From: Akkermansia muciniphila
Lineage (GTDB): Bacteria; Verrucomicrobiota; Verrucomicrobiia; Verrucomicrobiales; Akkermansiaceae
Direction: 5' to 3'
DNA: 64,000 bases
Assembly: GCA_947624785.1 (NCBI GenBank)
Contig: CANQLV010000006.1
Coordinates: forward strand, 159,264-223,263
In this document: positions 57,550 to 64,000 of the stretch, piece after piece
Numbering within the stretch: the stretch's first letter is position 1
Layout of the letters: each line of letters opens with the position of its first letter
Made by a program: the position numbers and the translations under genes
The notes under the pieces: model-generated
What the model saw: only the letters and a program-made list of their open reading frames with translations
The model's database searches: none
Told to the model about the DNA's origin: nothing

Positions 57550-58146
57550 CTACTCCCTCATCAGCGCCACGCGCATGGACTGGCACTTGAGCAGGGCGGC
57601 AAAGGCGGCGTAGTCCGTTTCCCGGTCTGAGGAAACCAGGCAATACTGGTACTGGGGCAGGCAGGCGTCCTCCCGCGCGGCATTGCGCAGGCGCAGGGAG
57701 ATCACCTCGTCTTCATCCGTCTGGCGGCCGCAAAGGCGGTTTCTCAGCTCTTCCTGAGGCACGTAGATGTAGACGTCCGTATAGCATTTGGGAAGAATGC
57801 CGTCCACGCAGGCGCGGATCTGCTCCGCCCCCTGCACGTCTATGTCCATCACCACGTTTTTCCCCTGTTCCAGAAGATTCAGGATGTCCGCCTTCAGCGT
57901 GCCGTAACGGTTGCCGTGCACCTCCGCATATTCCAGAAAGTCCCCCCGCTCCACCCTGGCGGCGAATTCGGCGGCAGTCAGGAAGTGGTAGTCCACTCCG
58001 TCAACCTCCCCGGGCCTGGGCCGGCGCGTCGTGCAGGAGATGCTGTACACGCACAGTCCGTTTTCCGTCGCGCGGCGGCACAAGGTCGTTTTCCCGGAAC
58101 CGGAAGGCCCGGATACCACCAGCAAAGTTCCCAATGGCTGTTTCAT
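57550..58146 (-). CDS. gmk: Guanylate kinase
   Basis: 198 residues from the ATG at 58146; the frame extends into yicC but family length and the N-terminus (MKQPLGTLLVVSGPSGSGKTTL) fix the start. It phosphorylates GMP to GDP. The P-loop is SGPSGSGKT; SCTTRRPRPGEVDGVDYHFL and EYAEVHGNRYGT are GMP-binding; MDIDVQGAEQIR follows. 5 bp after yicC, the common yicC-gmk pair. Confidence 0.95.
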   Translation of the reverse strand: MKQPLGTLLVVSGPSGSGKTTLCRRATENGLCVYSISCTTRRPRPGEVDGVDYHFLTAAEFAARVERGDFLEYAEVHGNRYGTLKADILNLLEQGKNVVMDIDVQGAEQIRACVDGILPKCYTDVYIYVPQEELRNRLCGRQTDEDEVISLRLRNAAREDACLPQYQYCLVSSDRETDYAAFAALLKCQSMRVALMRE

Positions 58147-58151
58147 GGCTG

Positions 58152-59027
58152 TTATTCGATGTTTTGAACCTGTTCCCTGATTTTTTCCAGCTCCGTCTTG
58201 GCCGCCACCACCAGATGGGCCAGCGTGGAGTCGTTCGCCTTGGAGCCGATGGTGTTGAATTCGCGGAAGATTTCCTGACAGAGGAAGTCCAGGGGCCTGC
58301 CCGCGGGAGCGGGGGAGCCGCACAAGGTGCGGAACTGGTCAAAATGGGAGGAAAGGCGGGTGATTTCCTCGGAAATGTCGCACTTGTCCGCAAACAGGGC
58401 CACTTCCCGGATGATGCGCTCATCGTCCGCAGAGACGGATAGGTCGGCCTCCGCCAGACGCTTGAGCATGGCTTCCCGCAATCTGACGGGCACGGAAGGG
58501 GCGTGCTCCGCGATGCTGAGGCGAAATTGTTCCAGCGTATCCAGCTTGCCCAGCACGTCCGCTTGCAGATTGGCTCCTTCCGCCGCGCGCATGGCGGTAA
58601 AATCTTTCAGGGCGGCCTTGAGCGCCTCTTCCACCACCGGCCATGCCTCCTCCGGGGAAAGGGCGGCTTCCGCCGTGGAGGCGATGATTTCCAGCCGCAG
58701 CAAGTCGGACGCCTGGAGGGGCATGGGCTGTCCGGCCAGGTCAGCCGCACGGTTCAGCAACCCCGCCAGGGAGGCCAGTTTATTTTCATCAAGCTGGAGG
58801 GAGCCGTCTGCTTCCGCCAGCCGTTCCACGGAGACGGAGACGCCCACGCGGCCGCGTGATACGGCCCCCTGGACGATGGAGCGCACGGAGGCGTCCCATT
58901 CCGCATAGCCGCGCGGCACGTTGACGGCGATTTCCGTCTGTTTGCGGTTTACGCCTGATATTTCAACAAGGATGTTGTAACGGTCTGTCTGGGCAACGGC
59001 TCTGCCGAAGCCGGTCATGCTGTTCAT
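58152..59027 (-). CDS. yicC: YicC-family endoribonuclease-like protein
   Basis: 291 residues. MNSMTGFGRA at the start and the C-terminal GRPLDFLCQEIFREFNTIGSK, NDSTLAHLVVAAKTELEKIR are the two family signatures. E. coli YicC is a ribonuclease acting on small RNAs. The DFLCQEIFRE segment holds conserved acids. Followed directly by gmk. Confidence 0.93.
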   Translation of the reverse strand: MNSMTGFGRAVAQTDRYNILVEISGVNRKQTEIAVNVPRGYAEWDASVRSIVQGAVSRGRVGVSVSVERLAEADGSLQLDENKLASLAGLLNRAADLAGQPMPLQASDLLRLEIIASTAEAALSPEEAWPVVEEALKAALKDFTAMRAAEGANLQADVLGKLDTLEQFRLSIAEHAPSVPVRLREAMLKRLAEADLSVSADDERIIREVALFADKCDISEEITRLSSHFDQFRTLCGSPAPAGRPLDFLCQEIFREFNTIGSKANDSTLAHLVVAAKTELEKIREQVQNIE

Positions 59028-59047
59028 GGTTACGGGTCGGATTTAGG

Positions 59048-60322
59048 TTAAGAATGGGAGTAGGCCTTTTTCACCTCGTCCGCCACGATGGAAAGCCCCT
59101 TGCGCAGGAGTTCCTCCGTCTGGGTGAAGCTGATGCGGATGCATTCATGCCGGTGCGGCCATGGTTCCCCCTCCTCCGGGAGGGCGAAGAAGAAGTGATG
59201 GCCGGGATTCACAAAACAGCCCCGGGCCTTGCACCGTTCGTAGAGTTCCTGGCATGTGATGGGAAGCCCCTCGAACCACAGCCACAGGAACATGGCGCCT
59301 TCACTCTTGTGGACGCGCCATGGAATGGATTCTCCAAAGAGTTCCGGCAGCAGGGACAGGGCGAATTCCGCCTGCCCGCGGTAAAACGGCGTGAGAGTTT
59401 CACGGCAGACGCGCTCCAGCGTGCCGTCCTCCAGATAGGGCGTCACCAGCGCCTGGCCCAGGTTGTTCGGGCACAGGGAGGAAGTGGTCACCATGCTGAC
59501 CACGGCCCGGATGACGTCCGGGCGCGCAATCACAATGCCGGTGCGCGTGCCGGGCAGACCGATTTTGGAAAGGCTCATGGTCAGGATCATGTTTTCATCC
59601 CAGGCCGGCTTCACGGGCACAAAGCAGATGTTGGGCAGTGGCGGTCCGTAGGCGTTGTCAATCATCAGGGGAACCCCGGCGCGGGACGCCATCTCCCGCA
59701 GGCGGTCCAGTTCCTCATCCGTCACCACGTTGCCGGTGGGATTCGTGGGGCGGGACATGCAGACGGCGGCCGTTTCCGGGCGTATGTCCAGGCGGTCAAA
59801 GTCAATCACGTACTTGAACGTATGGTCGTCCAGCATGCGGATGCCGGGCCGGATGCCCCGGAACATCACGCCCCCGCACAGGGACTGGGACTGGTAGCCC
59901 ACATAGTCCGGGCACAGCGGAAAAAGGATTTCACGCATGCCGCCGCCCGGGCAGGGGCCCGCGAGCATGTTGAACAGCGTGAAGCAGGCCATCTGGCCGC
60001 CCTGGGTGATCGCCACGTTTTCCGGCTTCAGGTTCCAGCCGCAGCGTTCATTGAGAAAACGGACCAGGGCGCGGATGAAGGCGGGGTCCCCGCCCGGATG
60101 GGCGTAATGGCCCACCAGCACGTCAAACTTTCCATTCCGCACCAGTTCCGTCATGCTGCGGCGCCAGAGTTCCGTCACCTCCGGAATGACGGCGGGGCTC
60201 CCGCCGTTCAACTGGCACAGGCCTGCTTCCTCCGAATGAAGGGCCTTGAACAAATCCTCCATCAAATCATCAATACCCGTTCTGGCCGTCAGGTGGCCTC
60301 CGATCTCCGATAATTGCATCAT
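59048..60322 (-). CDS. avtA: Valine-pyruvate aminotransferase
   Basis: 424 residues, a fold-type I PLP aminotransferase. GGSPAVIPEV and LVGHYAHPGGDPAFI at the N-terminus, SRPTNPTGNVVTDEEL, the cofactor lysine in MSLSKIGLPGTRTG and GHHFFFALPEEGEPWPHRHEC match AvtA, which makes valine or alanine by transfer with pyruvate. 20 bp upstream of yicC. Confidence 0.9.
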   Translation of the reverse strand: MMQLSEIGGHLTARTGIDDLMEDLFKALHSEEAGLCQLNGGSPAVIPEVTELWRRSMTELVRNGKFDVLVGHYAHPGGDPAFIRALVRFLNERCGWNLKPENVAITQGGQMACFTLFNMLAGPCPGGGMREILFPLCPDYVGYQSQSLCGGVMFRGIRPGIRMLDDHTFKYVIDFDRLDIRPETAAVCMSRPTNPTGNVVTDEELDRLREMASRAGVPLMIDNAYGPPLPNICFVPVKPAWDENMILTMSLSKIGLPGTRTGIVIARPDVIRAVVSMVTTSSLCPNNLGQALVTPYLEDGTLERVCRETLTPFYRGQAEFALSLLPELFGESIPWRVHKSEGAMFLWLWFEGLPITCQELYERCKARGCFVNPGHHFFFALPEEGEPWPHRHECIRISFTQTEELLRKGLSIVADEVKKAYSHS

Positions 60323-60412
60323 GCCGCGGGCATTGTAGCCGCATGCGCGTTTTATGCGAGAAAAATCATTGTTCCGCAGGGCGCATGAACAGTTTGACTT
60401 TCCCCCCCGTTA

Positions 60413-60892
60413 ATGTTCATAATCCCCGGCATGTTCAATATCGTGCGATTCACCAGGCGTACCTGTCCGGCGCTGGCCCTTGCGCTGGCCCTCACCTCGT
60501 GCGACAGCGGTACGAATGAAGCCCTTACCTCCTTTATTACGGGAAATTCCCCCTCGGAACACCAGCAGCTCCAGGCTCAGCTCCAGCAGACGAAGAACGC
60601 CCTGGCCCAGATGGACCAGGAAATCAGCCAGGCGGAATCCCACGACGCCCGCGTGAACTACAATCTTCAAAAACGGCTTTCCACACCTGGAAAAGTCATC
60701 ACGCCCTTCACGGTGAAGGATATTGACATTCTGCCCTCCAAGCGCCGCGACTTCGAGCACCTGTGCTTTGACATTGAAGACATGCGCAAGACGCTGGCGC
60801 AGCGCAAGCAGGAGTTCCACGCCCTGCAATACCAGTACAATGCGTATGCCGCCAAACTGGCCGAATTCAAGCAGTCCCACCCGGTAGATTAA
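60413..60892 (+). CDS. Small coiled-coil lipoprotein
   Basis: 159 residues, or 153 from the second ATG at 60431 (MFNIVRFTRRT). The lipobox is ALALTSC|DS. The mature part is one long helix pair with heptads (QLQAQLQQTKNALAQMDQEI and DIEDMRKTLAQRKQEFHALQ). No family recognised. 21 bp before the next gene. Confidence 0.7.
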   Translation: MFIIPGMFNIVRFTRRTCPALALALALTSCDSGTNEALTSFITGNSPSEHQQLQAQLQQTKNALAQMDQEISQAESHDARVNYNLQKRLSTPGKVITPFTVKDIDILPSKRRDFEHLCFDIEDMRKTLAQRKQEFHALQYQYNAYAAKLAEFKQSHPVD

Positions 60893-60913
60893 CCTCCAGC
60901 CCCCACGCATCCC

Positions 60914-61915
60914 ATGACTGACTCACCTTCCCCCAAGCAACCGTCCGGCGAAGCGCTCCCTCCTTCCGAAGACGAAACCCGCTTCGCTCCCAGGGAGAAC
61001 GGCGGAGAACACAAGGACAAAGCGTCCGCCCCTGCGGCAAAAAAGCGCCTGAAGACCTCACTGGACGTCGTGTCCGAACACGCCGCGGAAGAAGAATCAG
61101 CCCGGCAGGAAGACGCCGAACGGAAAGCCAGGGGAGACGCCCTTTTCTGGAATCTGTGCCTGGGGCTGTTCGCCCTCATCGTCATCGGGGCCGGCTACAT
61201 CGTTTATGAAAAATTCTCCCAGCTCCCGGACCCGGTCAAAGACGCGCGGGAAGCGCTGGAGTCCAATCACGCCCAGCTCCTGGAAAAGCAGGAACAGCTC
61301 AGGGAAATACGGAACAGGACCGCCCCCAAGGAACAGCTCCTAGGCCTGCTGGACATTTTTGAACATACGGCATCCGATCTGGAAGAGACGCAGAAGTCCA
61401 TTGAGAAGGAGAAAATGCGCGTGGCCGGCATCCGGGGGGAAATCCGCTCCTACTTTGAACGCTACCGCCAGGACGCCAGGGCCAAGGCCCGCGGCCGCAA
61501 GTTCGACATCCTCAGAACATCCCATTCCGGCAAAACCTACCTGAACGTGGAAATCACCCGCGTGGAAAATGAATTCGTGCGCATCATGCACGAACAGGGG
61601 AGCACCTCCATTCCGGCCGGAGATCTCCCGGACGACATCCGGGAAATGCTGGCCTACGGCGACCCGCTGAACATCACGGCCATGAACCAGACGGACGCCT
61701 CCCTTCAGGCCCCCGTGATCCGCCGGGCGCCTTCTCCGGCGCCGGCTCCCTCCCCCGCTCCCCAGCCCCCCAAAAAGAAAGTGGTGGTGGAGGACCTGGA
61801 CCCGCCCGCCGGCAAGCCGCAAATTGAAACTCCCACACACACGGGAGATTCGGACAGCTCTTCTTCCGGGAACATGTGGGTTCCTCCCGCCCATTCTCCG
61901 CTGCCCCCCATGTAA
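60914..61915 (+). CDS. Hypothetical single-pass membrane protein with coiled coil
   Basis: 333 residues, not recognised. Charged cytoplasmic head (about 1-75), one membrane helix (LCLGLFALIVIGAGYIVY at about 80-98), a coiled coil (about 110-190), a small domain with GKTYLNVEITRVENEFVRIM, and a Pro-rich tail (PSPAPAPSPAPQPPKKK). It follows the coiled-coil lipoprotein closely; the two may form an envelope complex. Confidence 0.65.
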   Translation: MTDSPSPKQPSGEALPPSEDETRFAPRENGGEHKDKASAPAAKKRLKTSLDVVSEHAAEEESARQEDAERKARGDALFWNLCLGLFALIVIGAGYIVYEKFSQLPDPVKDAREALESNHAQLLEKQEQLREIRNRTAPKEQLLGLLDIFEHTASDLEETQKSIEKEKMRVAGIRGEIRSYFERYRQDARAKARGRKFDILRTSHSGKTYLNVEITRVENEFVRIMHEQGSTSIPAGDLPDDIREMLAYGDPLNITAMNQTDASLQAPVIRRAPSPAPAPSPAPQPPKKKVVVEDLDPPAGKPQIETPTHTGDSDSSSSGNMWVPPAHSPLPPM

Positions 61916-61930
61916 CAATCATCTCATCTT

Positions 61931-62953
61931 ATGAAAACATTCATATTACCCCTCATGGCCGCGCTCCTTGCCGGAGCCGCCGGAGCTTCGGAAGCCTGGA
62001 GCGCCAACCCCGCGGAGGCCATGCAGCAGGCCGCCGCCCGGAAAAAGGGCGTGATGCTGGAATTTACCGGTTCCGACTGGTGCGGAGCCTGCATCATGCA
62101 GAAAAAGCAGGCTCTTTCCCTCCCCAAGGTGCAGGAAGGCATCGTTCGCTCCTTCATTCCCGTGGAACTGGACTACCCGCGTAAAAAGCAGCAGGACGAA
62201 CAGACAAGAGCTTCTCTGGAAACCTACAAGAAATCCTACGGCATCACCGGGTTCCCCACGCTGGTGTTTGCGGACGCCCAGGGGCGCCCCGTCCATACCG
62301 TCGTAGGCTACTCCAATCCGGACCAGGTCATGCAGGATACGGAAAAGGCGGCGGAAGCCCTCAAAACGCAGCAGGCCCTGACGGCCAAACTGGCCGGGCA
62401 GCTTACGGGGCAGCAGCGCCGGGACGCCCTGGTCCAGCTGCTGAACACGGTTCCCCAGTCCAGCATCCGCACCTTCTACAAGCCGGCTCTGGAAGAACTG
62501 GCGAAACTGGACCCCCAGGATGCTTCCGGCATCCGCGCCAAACTGAACAGGAAAGAGCTGCTCAATACACAGAGAGAGGAATTGGCCGATACGTTCCGGC
62601 AGAAAAACGTCCACATCCTGGCGGAGCAAAAGCCTGACGAAGCCCTTTCCATCATGGACGGCTACCTGAAAAAGGACGGCCTGCTTCCGGAAGTCAAACA
62701 GGCCGTCCTCATGCAAGAGGTGAACCTGCTCATGCAGCAAAACAGGGTGAACGAACTGGAACGGCCCCTTCAAGAGGCCATTGCGCTTCTTCCGGGCAGC
62801 TTTGAAGGAAAAATGTGCAGCAGGCTTCTGGAAAAGCTGCCTGAAATCAAGAAGGAACGGGGCCATCTGAAGCCGGGGGAAGAACCCCCGCTGCCCCCCG
62901 GAGCCATCCGGGCCACTAAAATGACCGTTCCTCCGGCGCCTGCGAAAAAATAA
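61931..62953 (+). CDS. Secreted thioredoxin-fold protein
   Basis: 340 residues. Signal peptide MKTFILPLMAALLAGAAGA|SEA. The thioredoxin-like domain (about 25-145) has LEFTGSDWCGACIMQKKQAL with the CxxC redox pair, and YGITGFPTLVFADAQG with the cis-Pro. The C-terminal half is helical (PLQEAIALLPGSFEGK) and unassigned. Likely periplasmic disulfide or peroxide chemistry. 15 bp after the preceding gene. Confidence 0.8.
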   Translation: MKTFILPLMAALLAGAAGASEAWSANPAEAMQQAAARKKGVMLEFTGSDWCGACIMQKKQALSLPKVQEGIVRSFIPVELDYPRKKQQDEQTRASLETYKKSYGITGFPTLVFADAQGRPVHTVVGYSNPDQVMQDTEKAAEALKTQQALTAKLAGQLTGQQRRDALVQLLNTVPQSSIRTFYKPALEELAKLDPQDASGIRAKLNRKELLNTQREELADTFRQKNVHILAEQKPDEALSIMDGYLKKDGLLPEVKQAVLMQEVNLLMQQNRVNELERPLQEAIALLPGSFEGKMCSRLLEKLPEIKKERGHLKPGEEPPLPPGAIRATKMTVPPAPAKK

Positions 62954-62963
62954 CCCATTTTTT

Positions 62964-62997
62964 CCTGCCGGGCACCGGGGTTTCCCTGCCCGGCAGG
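62964..62997 (+). promoter_or_regulatory. Strong hairpin immediately before zupT
   Basis: 11-bp stem CCTGCCGGGCA / TGCCCGGCAGG with a 12-nt loop, ending 7 nt before the zupT ATG at 63005. No T tract follows, so it is not a normal terminator on the plus strand; it could control translation or mark the end of the preceding gene. Confidence 0.5.
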
Positions 62998-63004
62998 TCA
63001 GCAC

Positions 63005-63817
63005 ATGGACCTTTCCGCCAACCACATCCTCGTCGTCTTCCTGCTCACCACGCTGGCCGGCCTCGCCACCGGCATAGGGGGCTTCATCGCCTTCTTCATG
63101 AAGAGGACGGATACAAAGACGCTTACCTTTTCCTTGGGCTTTTCCGGCGGGGTGATGGTGTATATTTCCCTGGTGGAACTGCTGGGGGAGGCCCAGCACC
63201 GGCTGATGGAATTTGAAGGCCGCACGGCAGGCGCCTGGATTGCCATTGCCTCCTTCTTCGGGGGGATTGCCGTGGCCGCCCTGATCGACTACCTGGTGCC
63301 GGAAGATGAAAACCCGCACGAAGCGCGCGGCCCGGAGGACATCCACGGGCAGGGCAGCGGGGAATTTTCCTCCTCCAAAATTAAAAGGTCCGGCATCCTG
63401 TTCGCGCTGGCCATCGGCATCCACAACTTTCCGGAAGGGGTCGCCACCTTCGCCGCCGGGCTGGACTCCCTTACGCTGGGCACGTCCATCGCCCTGGCCG
63501 TAGCCGTCCACAACATTCCGGAAGGAATCGCCGTGGCGGTGCCTCTTTACTACGGCACGGGCAGCCGTAAAAAGGCCCTCTTCTATTCCTTCCTCTCCGG
63601 CCTGGCGGAACCGGTGGGCGCGGCCATCGCCATGCTCTTCCTGTTCCACTTCCTCACCCCCACCGTGCTGGCCATCCTCTTCGCTTCCGTGGCGGGCATC
63701 ATGGTCTTCATATCCTTTGACGAACTGCTGCCCATGGCGGAACGCTGGGGGCACCATCACATTTCCATCATGGGCATCATTGCCGGGATGCTGCTGATGG
63801 CGGTTGTCCTGATCTGA
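63005..63817 (+). CDS. zupT: ZIP-family zinc transporter
   Basis: 270 residues with 8 helices. GIHNFPEGVATF and AVHNIPEGIAVAVP are the paired metal-binding helices of ZupT. The cytoplasmic loop (PHEARGPEDIHG) is short and His-poor. It imports Zn2+, and possibly Fe2+ or Mn2+. A Zur box was not found in the 50 bp before it. Confidence 0.93.
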   Translation: MDLSANHILVVFLLTTLAGLATGIGGFIAFFMKRTDTKTLTFSLGFSGGVMVYISLVELLGEAQHRLMEFEGRTAGAWIAIASFFGGIAVAALIDYLVPEDENPHEARGPEDIHGQGSGEFSSSKIKRSGILFALAIGIHNFPEGVATFAAGLDSLTLGTSIALAVAVHNIPEGIAVAVPLYYGTGSRKKALFYSFLSGLAEPVGAAIAMLFLFHFLTPTVLAILFASVAGIMVFISFDELLPMAERWGHHHISIMGIIAGMLLMAVVLI

Positions 63818-63897
63818 ACCGGCCCTGCTGCGGGAAAGAAATTTTCCGTGTCCTGGACGCGGGCGTATTGAGCATTTCCCGGCGTCAGGGGGTCTAA

Positions 63898-64000
63898 ATG
63901 AAAACCCCCTTCTCATCCATGCCGGACTCCCCTGCTACCCCTGCTACCCCTGCTACCCCTGCTACCCCTGCTACCCCTGCTACCCCTGCTACCCCTGCTA
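63898..64000 (+). other. Open frame over the 9-bp repeat (doubtful gene start)
   Basis: ATG at 63898, 5 nt after AGGGGG, opens MKTPFSSMPDS followed by Pro-Ala-Thr repeated to the window end. The repeat unit is 9 bp, so any frame would look repetitive. Could be a real start of a PAT-repeat protein or a chance frame in an intergenic minisatellite. Confidence 0.25.
63931..64000. repeat. 9-bp tandem repeat (CCTGCTACC), cut by the window edge
   Basis: About 7.8 exact copies of CCTGCTACC run to the last base. The right end lies outside the window. Confidence 0.95.

Noticed and set aside
57163..57630. Plus-strand ORF of 155 codons in the spacer before gmk
   Set aside because: No domain, no promoter-start agreement, and its end runs antisense into gmk.
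63931..64000. CRISPR array
   Set aside because: The repeat has a 9-bp period with no spacers.

Overview
The window looks like chromosome of a Verrucomicrobiota gut bacterium very close to Akkermansia muciniphila. This is inferred from the combination seen: a giant autotransporter with beta-strand repeats, an M60 (mucin-type) metallopeptidase, a pseudopilin set resembling the Verru_Chthon cassette, GC-rich housekeeping genes, and 9-bp tandem repeats between genes. Nearly all genes lack a recognisable Shine-Dalgarno sequence.

Layout. 1-5100: the 5' part of a huge surface autotransporter gene (minus strand), an AT-rich spacer holding a consensus promoter between perfect 17-bp inverted repeats (a candidate invertible promoter), and on the other side an autotransporter beta-domain remnant. 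5110-11721: the complete tryptophan operon trpE-trpGD-trpC-trpF-trpB-trpA behind a promoter, a 35-codon leader peptide with tandem Trp codons and a terminator/antiterminator pair. 11781-20234 (all minus): hppA, an aldo/keto reductase, a lipoate-ligase-like gene, three pseudopilins and an EEP-family phosphodiesterase. 20358-22811: a sigma factor and a PAS/PP2C phosphatase. 23250-30110 (minus): MFS transporter, M60 peptidase, HAD hydrolase, OmpA-like protein and an alpha/beta-hydrolase-like protein. 30369-33427: an LptF/G permease, a HAD hydrolase and two GYF_2 membrane proteins. 33563-36224 (minus): fabD, rplQ, rpoA. 36433-40108: LOG protein, prepilin peptidase and an EF-hand protein. 40395-44848 (minus): secDF, polysaccharide deacetylase and a LolA-like protein. 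44994-50775: pgeF, a solitary phage major capsid protein homologue, ThuA, aroD, menA and small envelope proteins. 50823-53674: gluQ and an SLC13 permease. 53734-57163: a low-GC three-gene island of secreted proteins, one with a papain-like (NlpC/P60-type) C-terminus. 57550-60322 (minus): gmk, yicC, avtA. 60413-63817: envelope proteins, a thioredoxin-fold protein and zupT. The window ends inside a 9-bp minisatellite.

How the parts work together. The trp cluster is a self-contained pathway from chorismate to tryptophan with attenuation control; aroD supplies the same pathway upstream. The pseudopilins and the prepilin peptidase could form one assembly system although they lie 19 kb apart. SecDF, LptF/G, LolA-like, SlyB-like, OmpA-like and autotransporter proteins describe a diderm envelope.

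The most unusual items are the candidate inverton upstream of the autotransporter, the isolated capsid gene bounded by two strong terminators, the tryptophan attenuator, and the low-GC secreted-protein operon. Functions are inferred by reading the sequence; no database search was run.
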